64,000 nt of DNA from Aureispira sp. CCB-QB1 (lineage in GTDB: Bacteria; Bacteroidota; Bacteroidia; Chitinophagales; Saprospiraceae). The notes under the pieces were generated by a model that was not told where the DNA came from, made no database searches, and saw nothing but the letters and a program-made list of their open reading frames with translations. The stretch's first letter is position 1; the number at the start of each line of letters is the position of its first letter. This document shows positions 15,533-24,864 of this stretch, in pieces. The DNA lies in the NCBI RefSeq assembly GCF_000724545.1, contig NZ_JHBV01000008.1:157712-221711 (forward strand). The letters are read 5' to 3'. Both the position numbers and the translations under genes were made by a program.

Positions 15533-16264
15533 ATGAAATACTATTCTAGTATAGTTTTACTTCTTTTTATAAATGCACAAGTATTAGCCCAAGTAGCCTT
15601 TGAAAATATAGACAATGTAAAGGACACAACATTCTATCCTTATGATTCGACCAACAACTATCCTACTTTAAAAAATATTCGGTCATTTAAAGGACAAACA
15701 CTTCTCGTGGCCAAAGTTCAACCCACATATTTTAGTATTCATTTAAGAACACGATTGCCTTCTAACAACATCCATCCGCCAACTAAAAAAACAGCAAAAA
15801 AGAACAAAACACAAACTACAGAAACCTACTTTCCTCATCCTTATGAGTTTAGCAATTCCTCTAATAAAGATAGCTTGTTAGGGCATTATTTCTATGTTCA
15901 AGATGTTGTGAAAAGGCAGTCTTCTTATTTCTTTAAATTGTTGGACAAAAAACGAGGTGCAACTGTTTATTTTAAATTTAACCCAACAGCACCAAATCCT
16001 TTTCCTTTTTTAACCTTAGGTTTTTATGAGAAAGAAAAATCTAAAATTGGTCAATCATTTTTTGCTCATAAAATAGACTTGACAAATATTATGACCAAAG
16101 AAACAGTTACTCTATTTAGTGAATACCTAGTCATTGATAGGATTGTGGTTGACAAAACTTCTTATACTTATTATTACATCATAAAAGATAAAAAAGGAAT
16201 TTATTATAAAATAATAGGTTCTGACTTTGACGAAGTCAATAAATACGCTTTCAAAGTAGATTAA
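15533..16264 (+). CDS. Secreted protein of unknown function
   Basis: A 243-residue protein with a clear signal peptide (hydrophobic residues 6-17, cleavage after VLAQ at about residue 20). The mature part is beta-rich and Lys-rich, with a low-complexity basic segment near residues 84-94 (KKTAKKNKTQTTE). No family recognised. It lies 61 bases after the HxlR gene and 40 bases before an ADP-ribosylglycohydrolase in the same direction; co-transcription with the latter is possible but there is no functional argument for it. Confidence 0.75.
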   Translation: MKYYSSIVLLLFINAQVLAQVAFENIDNVKDTTFYPYDSTNNYPTLKNIRSFKGQTLLVAKVQPTYFSIHLRTRLPSNNIHPPTKKTAKKNKTQTTETYFPHPYEFSNSSNKDSLLGHYFYVQDVVKRQSSYFFKLLDKKRGATVYFKFNPTAPNPFPFLTLGFYEKEKSKIGQSFFAHKIDLTNIMTKETVTLFSEYLVIDRIVVDKTSYTYYYIIKDKKGIYYKIIGSDFDEVNKYAFKVD

Positions 16265-16304
16265 ATCATTCCTCCATCTATTTATTAAAAAAAACCAACA
16301 TCCC

Positions 16305-17315
16305 ATGCAAAAATCTAGTTCAATCAGAGGTAGCTTATTCGGTATGGCTATCGGAGACGGTTATGGCTACCCTACAGAGTTTCTTACCATAGAAGAAATT
16401 ACAGCAAGATGGCCGCCCAATGGACCCAAAGAACCAGAAGGTAATCCTATTTTAGTCACAGACGACACTCAAATGGCTATTGCAGTGGCTAAAGCACTTA
16501 TCGAAGCCGAAGAAGAAGCTTATTCTCCCGAATCTCTAGAAAAGAGCCTGACGAAGTTCTATGTTGAATGGCTGAATGACCCACTAAATAACCGAGCACC
16601 AGGAATGACGTGCATCAGATCTTGCGAAAGGCTCGAGAAGGGAATTCATTGGCAAAAAGCAACCGACCTAAATTCCAAAGGTTGCGGCGCCAATATGAGA
16701 GTTATTCCTGTTGGCTTGCTAGCTGCAAAGGGGCTATCTGAAAAAGAGGTTGGTGCAATTGCTCAATTTCAATCCGCTCTTACGCACGCCCATCCTACCG
16801 CATTAGCTGCTTCTGAAATCACTGCTATTACAGTTTATAAATTATTCTATGGAGTTTCTCACAGTCAGTTGTTAGAAGAATTATTAGTCTATGCCGAGCG
16901 CCAAAAAACAGTTTATCATAAAAGTTACTTGAAGGAAATTTGGGATAGACCTCCTTTCAGAAATCCCAAAGAATTTATGACACTTGGTTGGGAACAAATT
17001 ATTGCCGTTCTGTTAAACGTAAAATTAGGCGTTGAGAAAAATGACGTTACTGTCGATCCTTGTTTAATTAGTGGCGAAGGATGGGTTGCTGAAGAAGCTT
17101 TTGCTACAGCTTTGCTCTGTTTTTTATTGTATCCTACCGATCCTGCTAAGGCACTAAAAAGAGCTGTCGTTACTTCTGGTGATTCTGACTCCATAGCTTG
17201 TTTAACTGGGGCATTTAGTGGTGCTTACTGTGGAATTAAAGCTATTCCCAAAGAATGGGTTCAAAGAGTTGAATACAAAGAAGAACTAGAGCAGATTGCT
17301 GATTTATATATATAA
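16305..17315 (+). CDS. ADP-ribosylglycohydrolase family protein
   Basis: A 336-residue cytoplasmic protein of the DraG/ARH family, which removes ADP-ribose from modified proteins or small molecules. Metal-binding motifs are present: GSLFGMAIGDGYGYPTE at residues 9-25, TDDTQM at 52-57 and the C-terminal GDSDSIACLTGAFSGAYCG, matching the family's two-Mg2+ site. The mid-protein CGANMRVIPVG is also characteristic. Length is normal. The substrate is unknown; no ADP-ribosyltransferase is visible nearby. Confidence 0.92.
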   Translation: MQKSSSIRGSLFGMAIGDGYGYPTEFLTIEEITARWPPNGPKEPEGNPILVTDDTQMAIAVAKALIEAEEEAYSPESLEKSLTKFYVEWLNDPLNNRAPGMTCIRSCERLEKGIHWQKATDLNSKGCGANMRVIPVGLLAAKGLSEKEVGAIAQFQSALTHAHPTALAASEITAITVYKLFYGVSHSQLLEELLVYAERQKTVYHKSYLKEIWDRPPFRNPKEFMTLGWEQIIAVLLNVKLGVEKNDVTVDPCLISGEGWVAEEAFATALLCFLLYPTDPAKALKRAVVTSGDSDSIACLTGAFSGAYCGIKAIPKEWVQRVEYKEELEQIADLYI

Positions 17316-17399
17316 GCAAGTATGACTGTATTTTACTTTTACAGTTGTTTAAAATTAACTAACATATGTTAGTGCAACCTTATATAATATCTAATACTT

Positions 17400-17759
17400 T
17401 TGAAAAATGATTTTACTATCAATGAATACGACCATTCGTCAAACTTCGCCAATCCAAAATCTCTAAAAACAATGTTTCAAAGATTTATTCCATCCCTTAT
17501 TATCCTACATTTAACATCCTTTGGACTTGCGTTATACTCTCAAGCATCTGCTAATAGCCATTATTATGATGGGAGGTTTATAGGAATCATTTATTATGTT
17601 ATAGCTATCTTTTGGTTGTTGTTATTTATTTTCAACAATCGGGGGCTTAAGGTTGACTATGTGGCTATGATTAAGATGGGAACAATATTAGTTTCTTTGG
17701 TAGGCTGGGGTTATTATTTACGATCGTTGATGTGCATGAATTGTTTAAATAGCGGTTAA
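17400..17759 (+). CDS. Small three-helix membrane protein
   Basis: Up to 119 residues. The frame opens with TTG at 17400; the first ATG is at 17472 and gives a 95-residue protein with three transmembrane segments (from FIPSLIILHLTSFGLALY, then FIGIIYYVIAIFWLLLFIF, then MGTILVSLVGWGYYL). The conserved end CMNC might bind metal or form a disulfide. Start choice is unresolved because the stretch before the ATG is compatible with coding. Function unknown. Confidence 0.6.
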   Translation: MKNDFTINEYDHSSNFANPKSLKTMFQRFIPSLIILHLTSFGLALYSQASANSHYYDGRFIGIIYYVIAIFWLLLFIFNNRGLKVDYVAMIKMGTILVSLVGWGYYLRSLMCMNCLNSG

Positions 17760-17908
17760 GGCATAATACATACCCGCATAACAACCAAAGTATATAATTA
17801 TCAAAATGATACTTTTTTTTATAAAAAAATTCATTTATCAAACATCGTAGTTAGCTTAGTTACTCCCTGCGGTCATGAGCCAGCAAGCTGGGTTCTCTGC
17901 TACTTCGC

Positions 17909-18060
17909 GGTCGTTGATTATTTTATGAGATCGCTTCGCTTAGTTACCAAAAAGATAAAAAATCACATTCATATTAGTTTAATAATCAAAAATTTATCAC
18001 AAAACACGCTAAAGGTTTAATTAATTAATTATCAAGTCAATAAGATTTCCAAACGAACTA
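17909..18060. repeat. Dispersed repeat with inverted ends, copy 1
   Basis: This 326-base gene-free stretch holds a degenerate copy of an element also found at 35367-35562. Shared core: TTAGTTACCAAAAAGATAAA at about 17939 and onward through ATTAGTTTAATAATCAAA, matching TTAGTTGCCAAAAAGATAAA and onward in copy 2. Ends are TCGTTGA (17911-17917) and AACGAACTA (18052-18060), near-complementary. A CTGCTACTTCGCGG motif precedes it. No coding capacity. Confidence 0.65.
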
Positions 18061-18085
18061 TTGAAACAAAAAAACGAATAACACA

Positions 18086-19084
18086 TTGCTTCTAAAAACA
18101 TTACAAATCGTAAGTCTCGTGCTACTATTCTTTTTGAAACTCAATTGTGCTTGTGCACAAAATAGCTTCAATAGCTTCTTCTCTGTTCCTGCGAAGAGCC
18201 ATCAAATTGTGGAGCTTAAAGCAACACTTAAGCATTTTGGATTGCAAGGGAAAGTAAAAAAAATGCAACTCTATCAAGATACTGTTCTTTTAAATACCAA
18301 TGTATTTGACGAAAGTGGCAATCTGCTCACACAGTATATTTACCCCACAACAGACAACAATTTTCTTCAAGTAAAAAAATGCATTTATAAAAAGAAGGGA
18401 CAATTAGTAAAAATCAAACATTATGAAATAAATGGAAAAAGTAAAAACCTTAAAGGGATATCAACAGTCCTTTATGAGGGTGATAAAATCATAGAACATG
18501 CGTTTGAAGATAAGAAAGGGAACGGAGATACTAGACAGTCCTATTACTACAATCAAGATGGTCTAATTGTAAAAAAAGAATTTCAAGAAAAGAGATTCTT
18601 GATTAAATACATAAGCCAATATTCTTATACTACTGATAAACAAATCCACCAAATTCTTGAACTAGAATGTAGTAACAATGGTTCCTGTGACTCCATCCAT
18701 CGTCATATTCTGGACTATAACAATGAAGGACAACTTGTCAAGCATCAACATTATAAAAAGCCCCTTTCCAAAAATAGATTTACGGCTACATTCTACCGAT
18801 ACAATGAAGAAGGATTATTATCCTATTTTCTAGGAGACGATGCACACTACTATTTTAAATATAACCAAGACCAAGACTTGATCAAATTCACAAAAAAAGG
18901 CATGGAGAATAAAACTATCCTCTACTCGTATGACCAACACCATAATTTAATCCAAACGCAAACGATTAATGTATATTCCCCTATTGAAGATGAAGATTTC
19001 GTAATCGATAGAAATCCTAATGTTTTTTATGTAGGTATAAAAAAATCGCTGCTCCAATATAAAATTGAGTACTATGAAAATTAA
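18086..19084 (+). CDS. Secreted protein with YD/RHS-like repeats
   Basis: 332 residues starting at TTG (18086), chosen because it gives an intact signal peptide (LVLLFFLKLNCACAQ). The mature protein contains repeated short beta-hairpin units of the form Y/F-N/D-x-x-G-x-L/I, for example FDESGNLLTQY, YNQDGLIVKK, YNNEGQLVKH and YNEEGLLSYF, resembling YD repeats of Rhs/teneurin and secreted Bacteroidota proteins. No toxin domain follows. Its end overlaps the next gene by 11 bases, so the two are translationally coupled. Extracytoplasmic location is likely; function unknown. Confidence 0.72.
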   Translation: MLLKTLQIVSLVLLFFLKLNCACAQNSFNSFFSVPAKSHQIVELKATLKHFGLQGKVKKMQLYQDTVLLNTNVFDESGNLLTQYIYPTTDNNFLQVKKCIYKKKGQLVKIKHYEINGKSKNLKGISTVLYEGDKIIEHAFEDKKGNGDTRQSYYYNQDGLIVKKEFQEKRFLIKYISQYSYTTDKQIHQILELECSNNGSCDSIHRHILDYNNEGQLVKHQHYKKPLSKNRFTATFYRYNEEGLLSYFLGDDAHYYFKYNQDQDLIKFTKKGMENKTILYSYDQHHNLIQTQTINVYSPIEDEDFVIDRNPNVFYVGIKKSLLQYKIEYYEN

Positions 19085-20057
19085 ATTAGTTCTATTATTT
19101 TTTATATGCTTTAATCATCTTAGTTTTTCTCAAAACTCGTATGATTCAGAATTCATTGCAAAACTAAAAAGCGATGTAATGAAAGGGCAAAAAGACAAGT
19201 ACGAACAGTGGAAAGCTTTTGAAGGAAAGTTAGGAAAAGACAAACGAGTATTCTTTTTGCTAAATACCTATATTTATAACCCTAAGGAAACTAAGATATG
19301 GGGAGAATACCTGTACACTAAATATAATACCCCTATACAATTAGAAGGCATTCTAAAAGGCTCAAAAGTTTATCTCAAGGAGTTTGTAAAAGGCAAGCAT
19401 ACAGGAACTCTAATTTTTGACATGGAAAACAGCACTGGAGAATGGATTAATAATCAAGGGAGCTCCTACACCATTGAAATAGAGCTTTGTGAGTTGCGCG
19501 CTTACGTCCAACAATACTACTCCAATCGACTGGAGGACATTCAAAATAAGAATTTCAAAGCTTTTGTAAAAGGATATAAAACTTCTATCATCCCTAATTT
19601 TGCTGCAATTTCCGATTTAGATGAGAAGCGTACACAAAAAATAGATCGAAAAATTGCAGCCCAATACTTAAAAAAAAGTGGCTATGAAAATTTCGATGAT
19701 GATCAAGCGGGTTATTTATATGGAGATGCTTTTTTTACAGAGCATCATATTTACTTATTCACCATAGAATACTACTCCCCTGGTGCCTTTGGTATTGACG
19801 ATCAATTGTTATTAGTGCATATTTTCGATTATAAAGGAAATTTAAAAAGTTCTAAAAATCTTGGCTGCAACTGCAATGATTCGGACATGGGCATTGAAGC
19901 AGAACACAGCCGTAGTGCTTCGATACTAGTTGACTGGGATAAAATAACTATTTTTAAAAAAGGGAACAGTATCTATTTTGAACAGGACAAAGAGATCAAC
20001 CAATCGTGGATCGATTATTACAAAATAAGTCCTACAGGTGAATTAATAGAACAATAA
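19074..20057 (+). CDS. Secreted protein of unknown function
   Basis: 327 residues from the ATG at 19074, which gives a clean signal peptide (KLVLLFFICFNHLSFSQ). The frame opens three codons earlier with TTG, but the ATG is better placed. The start overlaps the previous gene by 11 bases, so the pair is an operon of two exported proteins. No domain is recognised; the middle contains a Lys/Arg-rich helical stretch, and LGCNCNDSDMG near the C-terminus has two closely spaced Cys. Function unknown. Confidence 0.72.
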   Translation: MKIKLVLLFFICFNHLSFSQNSYDSEFIAKLKSDVMKGQKDKYEQWKAFEGKLGKDKRVFFLLNTYIYNPKETKIWGEYLYTKYNTPIQLEGILKGSKVYLKEFVKGKHTGTLIFDMENSTGEWINNQGSSYTIEIELCELRAYVQQYYSNRLEDIQNKNFKAFVKGYKTSIIPNFAAISDLDEKRTQKIDRKIAAQYLKKSGYENFDDDQAGYLYGDAFFTEHHIYLFTIEYYSPGAFGIDDQLLLVHIFDYKGNLKSSKNLGCNCNDSDMGIEAEHSRSASILVDWDKITIFKKGNSIYFEQDKEINQSWIDYYKISPTGELIEQ

Positions 20058-20135
20058 ATCTGCATACTGGTAGATTTTAAATAGCTTTGCGCAATTCTGA
20101 ATAATATATACGCTAGCGTTTGCAATAATCATTAC

Positions 20136-20165
20136 TTCGTCAAAACCACGCAGTAGCAGCACAAC
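20136..20165. repeat. Fragment of the dispersed repeat
   Basis: CAAAACCACGCAGTAGCAGC is, in reverse complement, the same as the GCTGCTACTGCGTGGTTT end of the copy at 35367-35562. It lies in the 152-base gap before the fumarylacetoacetate-hydrolase-family gene. Confidence 0.5.
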
Positions 20166-20209
20166 TAAATACTAAATAACTATAATATTAACAAAAATAG
20201 AAATCACCA

Positions 20210-21196
20210 ATGAAATTAGCATCTATCGACAACCAAACAAGAGATGGTCAATTGGTTGTTGTCAACAAAGAACTAACTAAAGCTGTAAAAGTTCCCCAAA
20301 TTGCTGCAACTATGCAAGCTGCAATAGACAACTGGTCAGCAACAGAAAGTCAATTGCAAGAAGTTTATGCTCAGTTGAATGCCAATAAACTAGAATCTGC
20401 TTTTGATTTTTCAACTGCAAAAGTAATGGCTCCAATACCGAGAGCATATCATTGGGCAGATGGAAGTGCTTATGTGACACATGTGGAACTTGTTCGAAAA
20501 GCTAGAAATGCTCAACTACCTGAATCCTTCTGGACAGATCCTCTAATGTACATGGGAGCTTCTGATGCATTTATTGGGGCAAACGATGCTATCGAAATTG
20601 AAACCGAAGATTGGGGTATTGATTTTGAATCAGAAGTAGCTGTTATTACAGATGATGTTCCAGCTGGTGTTAGCCCCCAAGAAGCTTTGACACACATTAA
20701 ATTGGTGACTATTATAAACGATGTTTCGTTAAGAAATCTTATTCCGAATGAGTTATCTAAACAATTTGGATTTTACCAATCCAAACCTTGGACAACATTT
20801 GCTCCCGTAGTAGTTACTCTAGATGAATTGAAAGAAGAATGGGACAACGGAAAACTCCACTTACCATTATATTCTACATTAAATGGCCAACTTATCGGCT
20901 CTCCCAATGCTGGGGTTGATATGACATTTGATTTTGGACAATTGGTTGCCCATGCTGCGAAAACTCGTTCGCTAATGGCAGGAACAGTCATTGGATCAGG
21001 AACCGTTGCCAATCAAGGAAGCCCTAACGGTTCTAGTTGTTTGGCAGAAGTTCGATGTTTGGAAGTAATCAAAGATGGAAAAGCCTCTACCCCTTTTATG
21101 AGTTTTGGAGATAGAATCGAAATAGAAATGAAAGATAAAAATGGCCATTCTATTTTCGGAAAAATCAATCAAGTCGTAACAAAATATCAAAAGTAG
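20210..21196 (+). CDS. Fumarylacetoacetate hydrolase (FAH) family protein
   Basis: A 328-residue cytoplasmic enzyme of the FAH superfamily, whose members hydrolyse or decarboxylate beta-keto acids, with roles in aromatic amino acid breakdown. The body shows APIPRAYHWADG..YVTH, the acidic metal-binding core DWGIDFESEVAVITDD, and the C-terminal AGTVIGSGTVANQGSPNGSSCLAE..FMSFGDRIEIEM, where superfamily members end their barrel. Length fits the group with an N-terminal cap. The exact substrate cannot be read from the sequence. It is convergent with the desaturase gene across a large hairpin. Confidence 0.88.
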   Translation: MKLASIDNQTRDGQLVVVNKELTKAVKVPQIAATMQAAIDNWSATESQLQEVYAQLNANKLESAFDFSTAKVMAPIPRAYHWADGSAYVTHVELVRKARNAQLPESFWTDPLMYMGASDAFIGANDAIEIETEDWGIDFESEVAVITDDVPAGVSPQEALTHIKLVTIINDVSLRNLIPNELSKQFGFYQSKPWTTFAPVVVTLDELKEEWDNGKLHLPLYSTLNGQLIGSPNAGVDMTFDFGQLVAHAAKTRSLMAGTVIGSGTVANQGSPNGSSCLAEVRCLEVIKDGKASTPFMSFGDRIEIEMKDKNGHSIFGKINQVVTKYQK

Positions 21197-21226
21197 TTTG
21201 CGCTTTCATAAAATTTATCTTTTTGA

Positions 21227-21286
21227 TTTTCGAATAGTCCGCTAGAGAATGGGGTGTGCTCTATTTATTGGCAGACTATTCGAAAA
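21227..21286. terminator. Large inverted repeat between convergent genes
   Basis: TTTTCGAATAGTC (21227-21239) and GACTATTCGAAAA (21274-21286) are perfect 13-bp arms; inside the 34-base loop TAGAG and CTCTA can pair again. It sits between two convergent stop codons and ends in A/T runs on both sides, consistent with a bidirectional terminator. Confidence 0.7.
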
Positions 21287-21294
21287 TATCTATT

Positions 21295-22623
21295 TTAGAC
21301 AGTGGCAACTTTTTTGCTCATACTCTTGATATAACTAAAATGGGCTCTGTAAACAGAAAATAATGTTGGATAGTAATGATAGGGCAAATCAAACTCTTTG
21401 CAAGTCTCCTTTACTATTGGAGCTATTTCGTGCAATCTACTATAAGAAATTGTTGGAAATAGGTGGTGTTCGATCTGGTAGCCCAAACCTCCTGTCATCA
21501 TTGTCAGAAACCAGTTACCATGTTCAAAGTTTACAGTAGATTCAACTTGTAGACTCCCCCAATCTCGTGGGTATTTTCTCGGTTTTTTCTCTCCATTCAT
21601 AGCTAATTCACACTGATGACTAGCACCAAAAGTAGCTTGAACAATAATCCCTGCCCCTCCTAACATACACCCAATAACAAGTAGAGCTGTAAAAACATCC
21701 AAAAAAATAAACGGCAGTACGTACCACAATCCTGTTGAAATAACTTTAAACAGGATCAATAAAAAAAATTCTGAAGGGTAAATTTTTGACATTTTTCCAT
21801 AGGGTCCCATCCAGTTTCCACGAACGACAGAAGATACATCAGTATAGGACAGGATAGGGAGAGTGATCATGTATAAAAAGATAACATAAAAATGTTGGAA
21901 TTTATGGTAAAAAAAATACTCGTGCTCTTGTCTTAGTCTTAACATTGGAAAATGCACTTCAATATCAGGATCTTTATCTGGAACATTTGTAACAATATGA
22001 TGCAAAGGGACGTGCACCGCCGTAAATACATAAGACGAAATAGTTATAATATCCAATGTAAATAATGCTAATACTCGATTTGCCTTTGAAGAAGCAAAGA
22101 CGCCTCCGTGCATCGCTTCATGCCCGTATCCCCCAATCGCAAATGCTAAGGGTCCCCAGATCAAGGCACAAAAAATATTGCCATATCCTATTGCCCCAAT
22201 CGAAACGATTATAAAAATTACATACAAAGCGACCAGTCGAAATAGAAAATTAGAGGTTCCATGATGTGCTAGTCGCTTCTCCTTCCCTTTTATGCCTCTT
22301 TTTTCGGCGGAATCAAGCAAATACGCCTGTACTCTCTTTTTTAAGGTGGGATAAAAACCATCTCCATCCCAATCAAAATCAGGTTGATAATCCTCCTTCT
22401 TCCCTACTTCATACATCTTTAAATACCCTCTCGGAATTGATTCAAAAAGGTGTGTTGTTTCCAAAAGGGTTGTTGCATCCATCCCTCTACACTGTAACAA
22501 AAAACGCTTTCCACCTGGATGTTCTTTGATAAAAGGAATAAAATCATAATACTTGCCGTGGATTTCCCATAACTTTCCAGCAGCCACCAATTTGGCTAGC
22601 TCTTTTTTTGATAATTCATTCAC
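21295..22623 (-). CDS. Cytochrome b5-fused front-end fatty acid desaturase
   Basis: A 442-residue membrane enzyme. Residues 1-75 are a cytochrome b5 domain with HPGG (35-38) and the second axial His near 58 (TTHLFES). The desaturase domain carries three His boxes: HEAMH (168-172), HVPLHH (204-209) and QIEHH (383-387). The Gln replacing the first His of box 3 is the signature of front-end desaturases (delta-4, -5, -6) that introduce double bases near the carboxyl end of polyunsaturated fatty acids. Four to six transmembrane helices surround the boxes. Such b5 fusions are common in eukaryotes and rare in bacteria; arachidonic acid has been reported from Aureispira, which fits. Regiospecificity cannot be deduced here. 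Confidence 0.93.
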   Translation of the reverse strand: MNELSKKELAKLVAAGKLWEIHGKYYDFIPFIKEHPGGKRFLLQCRGMDATTLLETTHLFESIPRGYLKMYEVGKKEDYQPDFDWDGDGFYPTLKKRVQAYLLDSAEKRGIKGKEKRLAHHGTSNFLFRLVALYVIFIIVSIGAIGYGNIFCALIWGPLAFAIGGYGHEAMHGGVFASSKANRVLALFTLDIITISSYVFTAVHVPLHHIVTNVPDKDPDIEVHFPMLRLRQEHEYFFYHKFQHFYVIFLYMITLPILSYTDVSSVVRGNWMGPYGKMSKIYPSEFFLLILFKVISTGLWYVLPFIFLDVFTALLVIGCMLGGAGIIVQATFGASHQCELAMNGEKKPRKYPRDWGSLQVESTVNFEHGNWFLTMMTGGLGYQIEHHLFPTISYSRLHEIAPIVKETCKEFDLPYHYYPTLFSVYRAHFSYIKSMSKKVATV

Positions 22624-22885
22624 ATTAAAAATATTGTATTGGGTTAATAATTGTAATTGAGTAGAATAAATATAATATTCAAAAATTAAACTTTATGCTA
22701 ATATTGATTTTGAAAAGAGTTAAATTATCGAAAAGTTACTATTAAGAGATCCAAAATGCTTTATCAAATCTTAACTAATACGATTCGATAGTTCGCTATT
22801 CTGCTACTTTGTAGCTATACCCTCGGTCAGATGGCTAGTGCTATTAGAAGAGAAGAAAAAAATATTAAAAATTTATTTTTTTGTT
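22624..22885. other. Upstream region of desaturase and MarR genes
   Basis: Gene-free divergent region. Positions 22789-22815 carry TAGTTCG...CTGCTACTTTG, resembling the ends of the dispersed repeat at 17909 and 35367. No clear desaturase promoter was identified. The MarR operator begins at 22886. Confidence 0.4.
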
Positions 22886-22922
22886 AATTTATTTGATATA
22901 TCAAATAAATTTCACACCTTTG
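22886..22922 (+). promoter_or_regulatory. MarR promoter with overlapping palindromic operator
   Basis: 22886-22911 is a perfect 26-base palindrome (arms AATTTATTTGATA / TATCAAATAAATT). It contains the -33 element TTTG (22892-22895), and 19 bases further is CACCTTTG (22915-22922), close to the TAnnTTTG -7 consensus. The MarR ATG follows 20 bases later. The operator covering the -33 box predicts autorepression. Confidence 0.75.
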
Positions 22923-22941
22923 ATTAACACAATAAATAACT

Positions 22942-23382
22942 ATGAATTTTGACTCTCCTACTGGCACCGTCCTCTATTCTATAGAGAAAGCCATAAAAGC
23001 ATATCGCCGCTTAAGTCAGCATAATATATCACAAGTTGTTCCTGATATTACGGTAGATCAAGCTTTGATTTTATTAATGTTAGATGGTAATGATAAGACG
23101 CAAACTGAAATTGCAGATTTGATTTTTAAAGACTATGCCTCTATGACACGAATCGTAAAACTAATGACTCAAAAAGACTATTTGGTCAAAACGATAGATG
23201 CTCAAGACAAACGAAAATCGAAATTAGAAATTACCGCTAAAGGAAGAAATACAATAAAAAAGCTGCAACCAATGATACAAAACAACAGAGATACCGCACT
23301 AAATAATGTTTCAGATGAGGAGCTAAAACAACTGTATGGAATACTCCATAAAATAACCCAAAATTGCCAGTCCAAAAAATGA
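22942..23382 (+). CDS. MarR-family transcriptional regulator
   Basis: A 146-residue winged-helix regulator. The core reads ITVDQALILLMLDGNDKTQTEIADL (helices before the recognition helix), DYASMTRIVKLMTQKDYLVKT (recognition helix and wing) and DKRKSKLEITAKG, with helical dimerisation ends. Length is standard. Its stop codon overlaps the next start as ATGA, so it forms an operon with a serine hydrolase, and the palindrome in its promoter is the probable binding site. MarR proteins usually respond to phenolic or other small ligands. Confidence 0.95.
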   Translation: MNFDSPTGTVLYSIEKAIKAYRRLSQHNISQVVPDITVDQALILLMLDGNDKTQTEIADLIFKDYASMTRIVKLMTQKDYLVKTIDAQDKRKSKLEITAKGRNTIKKLQPMIQNNRDTALNNVSDEELKQLYGILHKITQNCQSKK

Positions 23383-24803
23383 AGCATCTAATTTTTTTAT
23401 TGGTCATAATATGCTGCGCGTGTAATCGCAAAAAAACACCAAAACCTACCGACTCTAAAGTCGAACAAATTGCTAATTATTTAGACTCTTTAGAAGGCTT
23501 TAGTGGGGTTGTTCTAATTGCTAAAGATGATCATATTTTGTTCAAAAGAGCTTATGGATTTGCCCATTTGGGACACAAAATCAAAAATAATGTTGCGACT
23601 AAGTTTTCTTATGCTTCTATTGGTAAATCCTTCACTGCTGTCGCTATATTTCATTTAATTCAGCAAGGTAAATTGTCTTTGCAAGATAATATTGGCAAGT
23701 ACCTTCCTGACTATCAAAACCAAAAGGCGCGAGATTCTGTTACCATAGAGTTGCTGTTAAGGCATAAAAGCGGTCTCCCTAATTATTTTCATTATGAAAA
23801 ATATACTCAAGCCTCCAAAGAACAATTCAGAACACTAGATGATCTTACCAACTTATACGAAAATAGACCCTTAGAATTTTCCCCTGGTCAAGAATTTGCG
23901 TATCGCAACACCAACTATATTGTACTTGGCAGAATCATAGAAGCCATTACCCAAATGCCTTATGATAACTATATACAAAAACATATTTTCTCCATAGCTG
24001 ATATGCAAAATACAGGCAATTTTGACATTGATCACATCACTGACAATGTTGCTGAAAACTATACCTTATCAGATGTTCATTTGAATCAATTCCAAAAAAC
24101 AATTTTCATGAGCGGGATCAAAGGTACACCTGCTGGTGGTGGGTATTCTACTGCCGAGGACTTGTATAAATTTGCCACTGCTTTTAAACATAATAAGCTC
24201 CTAAATGAAAGTTATACAAATCTTATGAAAACAGAGCCCGATCACTGGTATGGCTACGGAATGCAATTTGCAGGAGCCAAAGGCTCTGGAATTTATGGGC
24301 ATAGCGGCGGACATTTTGGCACAGGTGTAGAATGGCGCATTTTTGAACAACAAGGTTATATTGTTACGCTCTTAACCAATAAAGACTTAGATCAAGGTTT
24401 TTATAATGCTCGTTTTTTTATTGAGAAAACTATTTCGGGTGATACTCCTAGATTAAACAATTACTTTTTTACCCAAAAAGTGATCAATATCTGTCTAAAT
24501 AACGGCATTGAGCAAGCAAAAGCGACAATACAAACATCAAAAAAATTGGAACTCTCCGAAAGAAGCTTAAATACAAAAGGTTATGAGATGATAAAAAGAG
24601 GTTTTTATAAAAAAGCGATTGATTTATTTAGGCTCGAAGTTTTATTTTTTTCAAACTCTTATGATGCTTACGATTCTCTAGGGGAAGCCTATATGAAAGA
24701 CGGGCAAGTAAGTAAGGCAATAAAAAACTATACCAAAAGCCTAGAGATAAATCCTGAGAATATGAATGCCAAAGAGCAGTTGAGCAAATTGCTAGAAAAA
24801 TAA
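23379..24803 (+). CDS. Serine hydrolase lipoprotein (beta-lactamase/PBP4* fold) with TPR tail
   Basis: 474 residues from the ATG at 23379, which overlaps the MarR stop as ATGA. Lipobox-like CCAC (Cys15) after a hydrophobic stretch indicates a lipoprotein. The catalytic domain has SIGK (Ser80-Lys83, the SxxK motif), YRN (Tyr175-Asn177) and HSGG (third motif), as in class C beta-lactamase-like esterases and D,D-peptidases. The C-terminal 100 residues contain a TPR-like pair (YDAYDSLGEAYMKDGQVSKA and following). The substrate is unknown; regulation by the upstream MarR protein suggests a ligand-inducible role in the cell envelope. Confidence 0.92.
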   Translation: MKHLIFLLVIICCACNRKKTPKPTDSKVEQIANYLDSLEGFSGVVLIAKDDHILFKRAYGFAHLGHKIKNNVATKFSYASIGKSFTAVAIFHLIQQGKLSLQDNIGKYLPDYQNQKARDSVTIELLLRHKSGLPNYFHYEKYTQASKEQFRTLDDLTNLYENRPLEFSPGQEFAYRNTNYIVLGRIIEAITQMPYDNYIQKHIFSIADMQNTGNFDIDHITDNVAENYTLSDVHLNQFQKTIFMSGIKGTPAGGGYSTAEDLYKFATAFKHNKLLNESYTNLMKTEPDHWYGYGMQFAGAKGSGIYGHSGGHFGTGVEWRIFEQQGYIVTLLTNKDLDQGFYNARFFIEKTISGDTPRLNNYFFTQKVINICLNNGIEQAKATIQTSKKLELSERSLNTKGYEMIKRGFYKKAIDLFRLEVLFFSNSYDAYDSLGEAYMKDGQVSKAIKNYTKSLEINPENMNAKEQLSKLLEK

Positions 24804-24864
24804 AACCGTAGCATTTGAACCTAGATTCTTTAAAATATATACTCAAAAACTTGATAAATCGCTA

